NCBI GenBank assembly: GCA_032716605.1
Contig: CM064509.1
Location: 50,227,990 to 50,291,989, forward strand
From: Paralithodes platypus
Taxonomy: Eukaryota; Arthropoda; Malacostraca; Decapoda; Lithodidae
Direction: 5' to 3'
DNA length: 64,000 nt
Part shown: piece after piece, positions 21,654-33,440 of the stretch
How the letters are laid out: every line of letters starts with the position of its first letter
Numbering within the stretch: the first letter of the stretch is position 1
Translations under genes and position numbers: made by a program
The notes under the pieces: generated by a model
Seen by the model: only the letters and a program-made list of their open reading frames with translations
Told to the model about the DNA's origin: nothing
The model's database searches: none

Positions 21654-23159
21654 ATGATTAATCCATCAATGGGTGTGCCTGCTTTTGTTGCTCGTCTACT
21701 ACCTATTCATAGCTTAAAACATGAATTCTTGAAAGAACAAATTGATATTGTTATGGAGATTGTAAATGAAGTTGGTGGATTTGTTTTCCTCATAATGACA
21801 GATAATCACGCTGTGAATCAAAAAATGTGCAAAGTATACCATCAGAACATGACTAGTACAGCAATCTATTCAGTTGTACACCCATATGAAAATCCCATCT
21901 TCAAAGAACTTTTCACATTCTATGATATGACTCACTGTTTCAAAAATATTCGAAACAACTGGGTCACAGAAAAAACACAAACACTAAAGTTAATTGATCC
22001 AGAAACACAAGTTTGTCACTTTGCAACATTTTCTGATATCATCAACATTTTTAATGAGGAAAATGAATCATGCTTGAAAGAAACCAAACTGTCATATGCA
22101 GCACTGTATCCAAACAATTTTGAAAAACAAAAAGTTAAAATAGCATGTGATTTATTTAATGAAAAAACAGTGGCAGCTTTAGAAAAGAGAGGTTTGATCA
22201 GTACATTATTTTTTGTGAAGATGGTGACAAGAACATGGAACATGTTGAACATCAAATCTCCACACAAAGAATATAGAACAAATAATCCTGACAGAAAGCC
22301 CTACAATGACAAAGGTGACGAGAGACTTGAATATATAGAAAAGGTTGCAACAACATTAAAATTGATGGATTGTTCCATCAGAGGCAGTCGGAAACATGGA
22401 CTTACCAATGAAACCAGTAATGCGCTCCATCAAACTTTGACTGGATTAGTTTCCCTTGTCAAATGTTTAATAGATGCTGGCTTCAAGTATGTTCTCACTG
22501 GAAAAATACAAAGTGATCGATTGGAGGGTGAATTTGGAATCTACCGCAAGAGCAGTGGGGGGAATTTCCACATCTCCACTTACCAAGTGTATAATGGATT
22601 GAAGCTACAGAGAATCAAGCTCTTCAATCAATTAGAACTTTCAGACAAACTTCAAAGCTCAGGGATCAGCAAGTGCTGCAAGGGCGTGGCACACAGTGAA
22701 GATGATCAGGAAATTATTGATTCATGTTTTCAAATATCAACACAACTTACAGAAATAGACAAATCTGTTCTTTATTACATATCTGGCTATGTTGCCTTCA
22801 AAGAAGGATGCTCTGTCTCTGCTTCTGATATTCCTAATGACAATTCAGAATTTTTAGATAGGGTGTCTCGTGGTGGTTTTGGACATCCGCCTGCTGAATT
22901 ATTTGACCTCTCACAGTATCTGTATGCATTTTTCAAAACAAGAGAGAAAAAATGCTGCCCTCAAGTCTTCCTGGATGCATATCAGTTGATTTATGAATCC
23001 TCAGGTTTTGAAATTCCGAATGTACATACCAAACTCAGGAGATTCAACAATTGCTTTATCAAAGCATTTGCAAAAGACATCAATGACAAGCTAAAACATG
23101 CAGACACTAAGGGCATAAAGCAATGGCGGATAAGTGGGCATAGAACTGTTCCAATCTGA
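21654..23159 (+). CDS. P-element/THAP9-like transposase, N-terminally incomplete
   Basis: A 501-aa open frame. Recognisable features: FVFLIMTDNHAVNQKMCK and FYDMTHCFKNIRNNW resemble the RNase H-like core and the D-x-x-H-x-x-KN-x-RN block of P-type transposases; GKIQSDRLEGEFGIYRKSSG (about residues 288-307) resembles their conserved Q-D-x-L-E-x-x-F-G-x-x-R block; and the C-terminal region includes YYISGYV. Family members are usually longer and begin with a THAP zinc finger, which I do not see here. Either an upstream exon is lost or this copy is truncated. There is no internal stop. It acts on the element's own ends if functional. The assignment is by motif memory, not by search. Confidence 0.78.
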   Translation: MINPSMGVPAFVARLLPIHSLKHEFLKEQIDIVMEIVNEVGGFVFLIMTDNHAVNQKMCKVYHQNMTSTAIYSVVHPYENPIFKELFTFYDMTHCFKNIRNNWVTEKTQTLKLIDPETQVCHFATFSDIINIFNEENESCLKETKLSYAALYPNNFEKQKVKIACDLFNEKTVAALEKRGLISTLFFVKMVTRTWNMLNIKSPHKEYRTNNPDRKPYNDKGDERLEYIEKVATTLKLMDCSIRGSRKHGLTNETSNALHQTLTGLVSLVKCLIDAGFKYVLTGKIQSDRLEGEFGIYRKSSGGNFHISTYQVYNGLKLQRIKLFNQLELSDKLQSSGISKCCKGVAHSEDDQEIIDSCFQISTQLTEIDKSVLYYISGYVAFKEGCSVSASDIPNDNSEFLDRVSRGGFGHPPAELFDLSQYLYAFFKTREKKCCPQVFLDAYQLIYESSGFEIPNVHTKLRRFNNCFIKAFAKDINDKLKHADTKGIKQWRISGHRTVPI

Positions 23160-23230
23160 AGTTTATACACATGGAAAATATCTATATCAGTCTTGGCACA
23201 ATTAGGTTGATTGAATGCCCTGAATTTTGA

Positions 23231-23954
23231 TGCAGGTTATTTTATAGACGACCATTTTGAATTTTGTTATGTTTGTACAGGAAGTTGATTTATTTTTACC
23301 ATAGATATTAATTGTACTGCATTTGTCAAACTCAAAATAATCAAAATAAATACCAAGACAATGATTTTCTTTAAATTTTGAGTCAAATTATAAACAAATA
23401 TTGTGCCCATTGTGCCTTTTTCTATTTTTAGACAGGAAATTGAACTTTGTGACTATTGAAATGTGTTCTATAGCATTTGTTGGCCCCAAAAACATAATAT
23501 TAGACACCAATATCATTACTTTTGGATATTCGACTAATTTTGAGTCAAATTATGAAAAAAATACTGGAGGCCTTTTTTTTGTTTTTTCTAATTTTGGACA
23601 GGAAGTTGAACTTTGTAACTATTGAAATGTGTTCTATAGCGTTTGTTCATCCCAAAAACATAATATTAGACATCAATATCAAAACTTTCGGATAAAATAG
23701 AGCTTAGAAATAAAACGAATGTTTTTTTGGAAAATGGGCCCCTTTTTGGCCCAAGGGTCCCCATGAACCCCTCTTATGCGATTTCAGTATTTCCTGGGCC
23801 CAGTTGTTAGCAGAAATAGTTGCTTCACAATATCCAAAAAGAATTTTGAGGTTATCTCTTACGGTTTTTTCACTAGGTCAAAAAATGTGCATAAGCCCCC
23901 AATAATTTTTCCCATTTTTGGGAGTTTCCTGTCCATCTATTCTAGAAGTCCATG
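23231..23954. repeat. Right terminal inverted repeat of the P-like transposon
   Basis: Inverted counterpart of 20281-20995, ending in CTATTCTAGAAGTCCATG. The two internal ~130-bp repeats are retained. Confidence 0.88.
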
Positions 23955-23973
23955 ACAGTATATATATATATAT

Positions 23974-25480
23974 TGTAACATCCGTACCGACCGGATGTCA
24001 TGTGACCAGACCAACCTGTTGAACGTGACTTTACAATTACTACCTCGTGGCAACAACTCAACCCGCTTACGCTTACGTGACGAGATAGAGAAAGAGAAAG
24101 AGAGAGAGAGGGGGAGAGCGGCCTGGCTACTTCCTGCATTCCTCGCTTTCCCGCCAAAGCTTGCGTGAGAGGGGCGGGGCACCTGTGACGTGGTGAGCTT
24201 CTATCAAATGGATTGGCTACACCACCCCTGCTTCTCACCTGTAATTGGTCGACGTGTTTCCTGACTTCTGACTGGTTCCGGCACCGGTTTCCTGCATTCT
24301 GTTTGGATTAGCTTGGTCCGAGAAATGATATATAAGCCGGAGATTTGATAGTTAAAACTAGTACTTTCTTAGCTGGGGAATCGAGCAGGGTGGGGGGGAG
24401 ACGAGACAGACTTCAAAGGCTTGTATATTATTATGTGTTAAGTTGTGTCACAGAGTGACCTCTTACACGTTAGTTAGGGATTATTTGTGACTATTAATTA
24501 ACCAGAGGCATGTCGAAAACATACACTCATTTGATTTAAGATATTGTGATTGGAGAATCATATAGATTGGATTGGAGAAATTATATAGGTTGGATTGGAG
24601 AATCATGTATGTTTAATTTAATTGGAGATATATATTTTGAATTACTTTTTAATTTTGGTGATTAGAATTAATGTGTGATTCAGAGATGATTTGTGATTGA
24701 ATATTCTACTTTACATATTAACAATTAACTAACTTGATGTAAAGCTATTGTCATTCATAATTAATGATTAAGCCTTGTATAAGTTAAATACTTACCTGAC
24801 TATTATTCGGAATAGGCATTGTAAAGGCCTAAGCCTACTAAACTTTAATTTGTACTTTAGTGAAATCAGAACGTATGCAAAACGATCTTGAAACTCTATC
24901 ATAACTTTCATTGCTTATTATTTTGATTAATTGTAAAATACCTTATTTACGTTTATAAATATAATTCCATTTTATATGTGACTTTGTAATATTTCCTTAC
25001 CATTTTTATTTAGTCAAATGTCTATCAGTAAAAAGAATAAATAAGATAAAATACTAAAGGGAGAATAATAATAAACTAAGAATAACGAGATAACATAGAA
25101 AGATTAAAACAATTTTTAAAGGGTTAACAAACTTATATAAATTATAAAAAGATCTTAATACCTTGCTGATAATCCAGATTAATTGAGAATGATATGCTAG
25201 TGACTTAAAAACCCTTGCTTACATATTGAACTTTTAGTATTGGTAATAAATAGCCTATTTCATATTAAACATTTAATGTAACTTTAACTAGTTTACTGAT
25301 TAAATATAATTGAAGTGTATCAGAGTATAAAGGATAACTGTCCCAACAACTGAGGGAAAGCAAGTGACAACAGAACTAACTTTAATATTTTACGTTCTTT
25401 TGGCCTTCAGCTGTTTTGCTACACTTTTATATTTACTGTTCTGTCTTTATTTATTTAGTTGACCACTTCTAAAGCAAGAT
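23974..25480 (+). mobile_element. Possible solo LTR or promoter-bearing repeat
   Basis: Starts TGTAACATCCGTACCGACCG straight after a short (TA)n, has GC-rich sequence with AGAGAGAGAG, then GATATATAAGCCGGAG (about 24328) resembling a TATA box of an LTR U3/R junction. The downstream ~1 kb is AT-rich and non-coding. The TG start fits an LTR, but I could not find a matching second copy, a CA end or a target duplication. Confidence 0.3.
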
Positions 25481-25486
25481 ACATAA

Positions 25487-25735
<249 letters not shown>

Positions 25736-25736
25736 G

Positions 25737-25900
25737 TTTTTTATACTCACAACCGGACTTGAACCACCGACATTCAGAACATGTGCCCATACAGTACTTT
25801 AATCCACTATACCACAGCGTGATAGAGGATACTTGTGTGCAGTGGATTAAAGTATAGACAATCATCCTGACTGTTGGTGGTTCATGTCCGCCTGGGAGTA
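25737..25900. repeat. Head-to-head pair of tRNA-like SINE units
   Basis: On the minus strand (about 25750-25822) lie TGGTATAGTGGATTAAAG (A-box-like) and GGTTCAAGTCC (perfect B box). On the plus strand (about 25836-25898) lie GCAGTGGATTAAAG and GGTTCATGTCC. The two face each other around GATAGAGGATACTTGTG, and both run outward into GAGTATA and (AT)n. The arrangement can fold into a large hairpin. Confidence 0.65.
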
Positions 25901-26264
25901 TATATATATAATTACATTTATGATCGCATTGAATCTTAACCATTGGAATATTTATCTATAATAAGGTAAACATAACATTATTTTGTAGCATTTTGAAATG
26001 AATAGTGTAATTCAAATTTAGAATATATATAAGAAATAAATAGTGACCATAATCTGTGACCTTCCCCATTCACCTTGACCTTTGAATAACAAAAACACTA
26101 AATTTGGACAATCGTTGCATTGACTAACCGAATTTGCCAGCAAAATTTGTTGACGATACGTAACCCGTTCAGTAGTTCTGTTAGTTTCATTTCATACTGG
26201 ATATTAGGATGATTTTATTTAGTTTATGATGGGCCTCCATAAAATTAGCAGGCTTTCAACTATC

Positions 26265-26742
26265 TTAACACTCAAAGAGCGGGTGGTGGAGTTATTTGAC
26301 TGTGCCTGTGTTTTTACCGTAAACGAGCTTGTTTCCGTGCTCGTTTTCATGCATAAACAAGAGCCAGAGCGTAATACAAGTATGTATCCCTGAAAGGGCG
26401 ATAAATGAGCTTTCCAATGACACCAGAACCATCCTTTTACGATCACTGGTTGTCTTGCAACGATCGTGCAACCGAAGGGCAAAATCGGTAAAATACGGTC
26501 ATTTCCTTACATTATTACGTGTGAAACGAGTGAGGGAGGGTGGAGTAGGGCGGAGTACATCTCAGTAGCTCCACGGCCACTGTGGCGAGCGTTCATGAGG
26601 TAACCTACGCTCCTCCCACCTCTCCGCTCTCTCTCAGAGCACATTACGTGCTCAAAATTGCATGCGACTATAGCCGGGCCCCGCCACATAGGCCACATTT
26701 ATTTCACTCGACTATAGCTGGGCGCCGCTCTTTAAGGGTTAA
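26265..26742 (-). mobile_element. Diverged TTAA-flanked MITE, family A
   Basis: Bounded by TTAACACTCAAAGAGCGGG and CGCCGCTCTTTAAGGGTTAA, which are inverted to each other. It shares with family A the phrases for GCATAAA...GAGCGTAATAC, CCTGAAAGGGC, GAGCTTTCCAATGACACC and ACATTACGTGCTC, in the same order. It is much more diverged than the copies at 40738 and 45040. Confidence 0.75.
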
Positions 26743-26884
26743 TTAACCACAGATCCTTCATACGCTCCACAAAATTGTCTAATTATAGCTAGACTACAAT
26801 AAAAAAGACGTCATCGGTACACAAAGGGTTAAACAGTCTAGGAAGAGTTTAAAGAACATTATTAACACTTCTTTTGTTCTTTGA

Positions 26885-26905
26885 CCTTGACCTTTAACCT
26901 TAAGT

Positions 26906-26979
<74 letters not shown>

Positions 26980-29696
26980 GATATGTAAGTAAAATGCAAC
27001 TAACAGTCGTCAGGTTATCGAAAATTGGGTATTTTTTATGATGAAGGTTAACTTATGACCTTAGCCTGTGACCTTGACCTTTACGTAGTATTATATATTT
27101 TTTGCTTTGATGTAACCCTAGAAAATCAAATAAGTGTGTCAAATTTCATTAAAAATCATCAGTTAGTTTCAGAGGTATTAAAGGAATAGTTGACCTTGAC
27201 CTTTGACCTTCATCTTGACCTTCATGATGTCTGAAAAATTAACATTTTAGTTTTCCCTCAAAGCACAACTGTCAACGAATGTTGTGAAGTTTACATGAAT
27301 AGTAAAGACATTAGCATATTGACCTTATATTTGATGTTGACCTGTGACCTTGATCTATCAAATGGAATTATGTTTATACTTGTATGACCTTGGTCTAGGC
27401 ATTCCAAATATGCATGATATGCCTAATGAGAATCTTACATTATATAGGAAATTCTAGTAAAAATCATATTTCGAACTTTAACCTTGACCTTTGACCTTGA
27501 CCTTCGACCTTAGAATTTCTTATCCAGGATTTAGTTAGCTTAACAACAATGTTCATATTAACTAACATTATGAATATGGTGTAATTCGTATAAAAACATT
27601 TTGATTACAAATAGTGATCATATACTCTCTCTTTGATTAAAAATACTACATATATTTGGATGGTCGTCGCATAGACCAACTGAATTTGCCTGTATAATTT
27701 GGTGACAATACATTAAACAGTCAAGGAGTTTAGGGTAAATGACAAATACTCTTATTTTGACCCTGACCTCTGACCTTAACTATTACAATATTTATGTGAA
27801 ATTTGATAAATATGATATTTAAGTAATAAGCCATAACACAGCCAGTTTTCCAAAATTTTAGTAAATTTTGTTTATAAATAATAAAAGTTGACCTTTGACC
27901 TTGACATTTATGTAAGAGTAAATTTTTGTTTGCATTGATATTGCCCATGGAAATCAAATAAGCATGCCTAATTTCATTAAAACCCATCAGTTAGTTTCAT
28001 ATATACAGTATTAATAGAATAGTTGACCTAGACATTTGACCTTTATCTTGACCTTTATGTCTCAACATTTATTATTTTCCTTTTCACTTCAAGTGCATAT
28101 GTTGTGAAGTTTGCATGATAAGTAAAGAAAATATCATATTGACCTTTTATTTGACATTAACCTGTGACAACCTTTCATATGGAATTGAATAGTTTCTTGT
28201 ATAACCTTGGCCTAGGTATTCCGAATATACATGGTAAGCCTAGTGAGAATCTAACAGTTAGTATAAGAAATACTAGCAAAATCCTATTTTGACCTTTGAC
28301 CTTACCCTTTCAAATATGTATCTAAGATTTGGCCAATACGATATCAAGGTTACCAGTAACTTGTATTGTGAAGATTAAGACATTTGAGTAAAAAGTAAAA
28401 TAAATAGTAAAAGTTGACCTTTTACCTTGACCTGTGACCTGGACCTTTATGTAAGAGTATTTTTTGTTTGTTTGCATTGATATTGCCCTGGAAAATCAAA
28501 TAAACATGCCTAATTCCATTAAAACCCATCAGTTAGTTTCATATATATTAATAGAATATTTGACCTTGACCTTTGACCTATATCTTGACCTACATTATAT
28601 GTCAACAAAAAGTAGTTTCCTTTTAATTTCATGTGCAGCTATCTCACCAAATGGTGTGAAGTTTGCATTAAAAGTAAAAAGATAGCACATTGACCTTTTA
28701 TATCACCTTGACCTATGACCTTGACCTTTCATATGGAATTGTATAGTTCCTTGTATAACCTTGGCCTAGGTATTCCAAATATACACGGTAAGCCTAGTAA
28801 GAATAAAATATTTAGTATAAGAAATACTAGTGAAACAAACATATTTTGACCTTTGACCTTGATCTTTGACCTTACCCTTTAGAATATGTATCTAAAATGT
28901 TTGCAACACGATATCAAGGTTACCAGTAACTTGTATAGTGAAGTTGAAGATATTTGAGTAAAAAGTAAAATTTATTGTAAAAGTTGACCTTTGACCTTGA
29001 CTTTTATGTTAGAGTATTTTTGGTTTTCATTGACATTGCCACGGAAAATCAAATAAGCATGCCTAATTTCATTAAAACCCATCAGTTAGTTTCATATATA
29101 TTAATAGAATACTTGATTTTGACCTTTGACCTATAGCTTGACCTTTATGATATGTGTATCCAAATGTATAATTTTCCTTTTCATTTAAAGTGCAACTATC
29201 TCACCAAATGTTGTGAAGTTTGCATGAAAAGTAAATAAAATAGCATATTGACCTTTCATTTGACCTGTGATCTTGACCTTTCATATGGAATTGTATAGTT
29301 TCTTTTATGACCTTGTCCTAGGTATTCTGAATATTCATGGTAAGCTTAGTGAGAATCTAACAGTTAGTATAAGAAATACTAGTGAAAACCTTATTTTGAC
29401 CTTTGACCTTGACCTTTGACCTAGACCTTTGACCTTAGCCTTTAGAAAATATTTACCTAAAATTTGGTCAATACGATATTAAGATTACCAGTAACTTGTA
29501 TAGTGAAAATTATGACATTTGAGTAAAAACTAAAACATATGAAATATTGACCTTATTTTTAACCTTGACCTTTGACCTTAACCTTTAAGTTAAATGGAAA
29601 ATTTCTTTTTGACTGATCTTCGCATTGACCAAATGGATATACCTGTGAAATTTGGTGAAAATCCATCAAACGGTTTAGGAGTTTCCGGATAGACAG
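26885..29696. repeat. Satellite-like TGACCTTTGACCTTGACC region with ~545-bp higher-order period
   Basis: Clusters of TGACCTTTGACCTTGACC recur across about 2.8 kb, with scattered earlier examples at 26055-26095. The landmark CATCAGTTAGTTTCATATAT occurs near 27984, 28527 and 29080, and a diverged CATCAGTTAGTTTCAGAGGT near 27157. This gives a long unit of about 545 bp in the last three repeats. Landmarks between clusters (ATGGAATTGTATAGTT, TGGCCTAGGTATTCC, GGTTACCAGTAACTTGTAT) also recur in order. No coding frame is preserved. An (AT)n tract lies at 26910-26970. Confidence 0.85.
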
Positions 29697-29750
29697 ATGG
29701 ACGACGACGACGACGACGGATGACGACGGACGACGACGACGACGACAGAC
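29697..29750. repeat. (GAC)n trinucleotide repeat
   Basis: GACGACGACGACGACGACGG with variants, directly after GTTTAGGAGTTTCCGGATAG, closing the TGACCT repeat region. Confidence 0.9.
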
Positions 29751-30974
29751 AAGCTGACTGGTGGTGCACAGTATGCGGGTGGGATCTGTGTGCGCAATAC
29801 CACTTTACTTCGCAGAGTTGATGAACTAATATCAACTGTTTTTTACTTTCAGTTATTTGAATAAGTTCCTCCAGTTGATGATCTCCTAGACATAAAGTGT
29901 TCTAGTGAAGACCATATATTTTTCGGTATTTTATTAAGTGTGAATGTCAGGGAATGAAGATTAGACGAACACGAGTATGAGACTAATCGACGAGATATTC
30001 AGAATTTAATAAAGTAAAACATGTCAAGTCAGCATATAACCACAATGAAGAGGCATTGGATGTTTTTATCTTTCATATTATTTTGAGCTATCAATGAATT
30101 AAACTGAACCAGTGTTCAACTGTTGCTCACTTCCTACTCCTTCGAGGAGACAAAAATCCAGAGATTTTTTTGTTTGGAATAGTAATACATCGGGTGTAGT
30201 TGATTATATTTTACAATGGAAGTAAATCTGTATTCATTACCGCTTACTGTCGATGTTTGCTAACACTCTTAATGGGGAGTTGGCTAGAATGTGTTACCCA
30301 ATTCACAGCACTTCTTAAATGGCATAGTAATGAGTACGCATTCAATAAATTATATGAAATGGATTTTGATTAATCATAACAGTACTATTATTTGTAGTTC
30401 TAGTATACTAATTATATCAATTATTCCCGACCACCATGCGTGATTAAAACGAGGCCTATGAACCTTCTCAAATCCATTGTTTCATAACATCACCTAAAGA
30501 CACACACAGACAACAGAAAAATCAGGCATTGAGTAATAATACATTGCTGGAACTCTATTGTCATATACAATTACCAATCCATTGTTGTTTTTTATCTTCT
30601 CTTCTACTTAATGTTAATAGTCCATTAACGGTAGGAAATGGGACCATCCGTACAAGAACACTAAATAGGGTCCCATAACTCCTTTCTTTATGGTAATCTC
30701 GCCACCATAAATTTGGTTGCGATGTATAATTTTTCACCACCACCCCTCTGCCTACTGCTTGTCAGAAGGAATAGACCAAAATTACTAAATCTATAGCTTA
30801 TAGGACAATTATGCGATCCTAATGTCTTTTGAAATTTTTTGAATTTTCAATTATAGATATTGAAAAAGGAAATATCTGTCCAAATCCAAGACAGTTTTGT
30901 TTTATGAGAACCACTGATGCTTATTTTTTATAAACGCAGATTATGATATCTTGTACAACTAAAATAATACCAGC
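29751..30974. other. No gene recognised
   Basis: AT-rich unique-looking sequence. Short frames lack similarity that I can recognise. This is the pre-insertion flank of the RTE copy at 30989. Confidence 0.5.
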
Positions 30975-30988
30975 ATTTTTCGTGTCGT

Positions 30989-32920
30989 AGAGAGTGGTTG
31001 GGTAGTAGAGGGAATGAAGATTTCGAGAGACAGAAACGAGCGAGGTACGTGGAGAGTAAGAGGGTGGTGAAGAGAGTAGTGAAGGAAAGTAAGAGAAGAG
31101 TAGATGAGGAATTTGGAAGGAATCTGAGTGTAAAATGGAGGGAGAGTAAGAAACTGTTCTGGAAAGAAGTCAAGAAAGTTAGGGAAGGTAGCAAGGGAAA
31201 CAGTAAGGGTGTGAAAGATAAGAATGGGAGAATGCTAGCCGAGAAGCAAGAGAGAGTCGAAAGATGGAGGGAGTACTTCAATGAGTTGCTAAATGTAAGG
31301 AATGAAGAGCCAGCAAACATAGCTGGATATGGTATGGGAGGGAGAAGAAGAGAAGTAGTGGAGGAGGAGGTGGGGATCAGGAGGTCAGAATTGTGGGAAG
31401 CCATGAAAAGAGTGAAGTTGGGGAAAGCACCAGGAACAGATGGAGTGTGTGGGGAAATGTTGAGGTATGGTGGTGAGATAGTGATCGAATGGGTATGGAA
31501 AATGTGCAAACTAGCATGGGAGAAGGGGAGTGCACCCGATGACTGGAAGACTGGCATAATAGTCCCCCTATATAAGGGCAAAGGGGAAAGAGGAGTTTGT
31601 GGTAACCACCGAGGAATATGTCTTCTAAGCGTATTCGGGAAGGTATACAGTAGGGTAATGATTGAGAGAGTGAGAATGAGAACGGAGAAATGGATAGGCG
31701 ACGAGCAGGGAGGTTTTAGGAAGGGAAGAGGATGTGTAGATCAGATTTTTACCCTGAATTGTGTTGTGGAGAAATATCTGGAGAAGAAACAAAAGGTGTA
31801 TGTTGCCTTTATGGACTTGGAGAAGGCCTATGATAGAGTGAATAGAGAAGGTTTGTGGAAAGTACTTAGAATATACGGAGTAGATGGCAAGTTGCTGAAA
31901 GCAGTGAAGAGCATGTATGAGGGTGCAAAGGCGGCAGTACGTGTGGAGATTGAGCAGAGCGAGTTCTTTGACCTGAATGTTGGTGTGAAACGGGTGTGTG
32001 ATGTCCCTGTGGTTGTTTACTGTATATATGGATGGAGTCATGAAAGAAATACTATCAAGAGCAGTGGATGTTGGTGTATCACTGAAAAGGGAGGGAATTG
32101 AGTGGAAGCTACCTATACTGCTGTTTGTGGATGATACAGTTCTGATTAGTGATAATGAATGGGAGTTGCAGGGTCTGGTAAATGAGTTTGGAACAGTGTG
32201 CGAAAAACTGAATTTGAAGGTAAATGCGGGGAAGAGCAAGGTTATGGTCTTCGAAAGCGGTGAAGTCACAGAGTGTGAGGTGAAGCTGAACGGTCAGGCT
32301 ATGGAGATCGTCAACTCTTTTAAGTATCTGGGCAGTGTGTTGAGTAAAGATGATGGATGAAGAAGTGCGGTAGAGGGTACAACAGGGGAAGAGGGTTGTA
32401 GGAACGCTGAAAGCAGTAACAAGAAATCGGGTGGTGAGTATGGAAGTGAAGAAGTCCTTGCATGACAGTGTGGTAATCCCGACTTACGGAAGCGAAGCAT
32501 GGACGTTGCTTTGAGAGACTCAGACCAATAGTGAGAGCAGTGGAAATGAATTACTTAAGAAGTGCGTGCGGAGTTACATGGAGGGATAGACAGACTAATG
32601 AGGAAGTAAGAAGGAGGTGTGGTGTGGAGGTAGATGTGCTGGAAAGTGTGAAAAGGAACAACTTGAGATGGTTCGGCCATATGGAACGTATGGAAAGCGA
32701 GAGAATGATTAAGAGGGTGTACGAGAACGAGGTGGAGGGACAGAGAGGGAGAGGTAGACCGACAGAGAGGTGGAAGGATGGAGTGAGGAAGTATATGAAC
32801 GAAGGCGATGCTGGTTGGGGGGAGGGGCATCGACTGACTGGGGACAGAGGTGCATGGGGGTGGTTCGTTCGTGTCCACACCTTCGGGGATCACGGGATCG
32901 GGCAATAGATAGATAGATAG
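30989..32920 (+). mobile_element. RTE-like LINE, 5'-truncated, copy 2, with 14-bp target duplication
   Basis: ATTTTTCGTGTCGT occurs directly before (30975-30988) and directly after (32921-32934) the insertion. The 5' truncation falls in the linker between endonuclease and RT (REWLGSRGNEDF). The 3' end is GGGCAATAGATAGATAGATAG. Sequence is very close to copies 1 and 3. Confidence 0.95.
30998..32905 (+). pseudogene. RTE copy 2, reverse transcriptase (truncated, frameshifted)
   Basis: The first frame (30998-32101) keeps LGKAPGTDGVCGEM, DWKTGIIVPLYKGKGERG and FMDLEKAYDRVN, but GVKRVCDVP shows a frameshift at the QGCVMSPWLF block. The next frame (31998-32360) has LLFVDDTVLISD (V-D-D) and FKYLGSVLSKDD. 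The C-terminal part (32531-32908) has LRWFGHMERM. Lesions and the missing endonuclease make it inactive. Confidence 0.92.
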
Positions 32921-32999
32921 ATTTTTCGTGTCGTTGAACTAATGCTAACTGGCCAGAGTCTTTTGGTTATTACACCTACATTAAGAGAGGGGTTAGACA

Positions 33000-33440
33000 T
33001 GGAGGATTTTTTTTTTTTTTAATGTATTTATTTACTTTTATATTAATGCCAATAGTAAATGTAAGGAAATACAATAATGGTTGTAATTATGGTAATTTGA
33101 AGATTAAAATATTAGCATATGCAGATGATTTAACAATCCTTGTTGGGTCACTGAAAGAAATGGAAATTCTTAATAGTATATTGTGATCCAGTTCGGAAGA
33201 TCAGAAATTAGAGTAAAAACGATAAATCTAAATGCATGTTTTTTTTATCTATAAGTAAAACTTGCAAACAACAATAATGCAATTAATACAAATTATAACA
33301 TTCAAAAGGTCAGTTGCTACAAATATTTAGGATATAACGTTTGAAATAATCTTAAAGATCTTAATGATATAGATATTAAGCTAAATATTTTGTATTCTTC
33401 TTGTAACAGTATTTTTTTATAGATTTTAAGCTTTTAAATA
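33000..33440 (+). pseudogene. Strongly decayed, AT-rich LINE reverse transcriptase remnant
   Basis: KILAYADDLTILVGSLKEM (about 33107-33165) contains the YADD catalytic box, and CYKYLGYNV (about 33315-33341) the thumb-side KYLGY motif, at suitable spacing but in fragmented frames. It does not resemble the RTE or the other LINEs here. Composition is much more AT-rich, suggesting an older family. Confidence 0.6.

Larger units (their letters stand above)
20281..23954 (+). mobile_element. P-like DNA transposon with ~0.7-kb terminal inverted repeats
   Basis: The ends are CATGGACTTCTAGAATAGAT and its complement, and inverted similarity extends to about 20995 and 23231. ACAGTAT flanks both sides (20274-20280 and 23955-23961). 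Each inverted repeat contains two direct sub-repeats with CTATAGAACACATTTCAATA. The inner left boundary repeats the terminal phrase (TTTTAGAAGTCCATG near 21000). The interior encodes a P-type transposase frame. Total 3,674 bp. Outer repeat arms show small indels but remain close in sequence. Confidence 0.9.

Noticed and set aside
24000..24360. Host promoter with TATA box at about 24328
   Set aside because: No coding sequence follows in the next 1.5 kb; a repeat LTR is the simpler though unproven reading.
25750..25898. Pair of functional tRNA genes
   Set aside because: A-box region and stems are incomplete, and one B box has a mismatch; better read as SINE heads.
29590..29835. Arg-rich frame over the (GAC)n repeat
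   Set aside because: Simple trinucleotide repeat, no supporting context.
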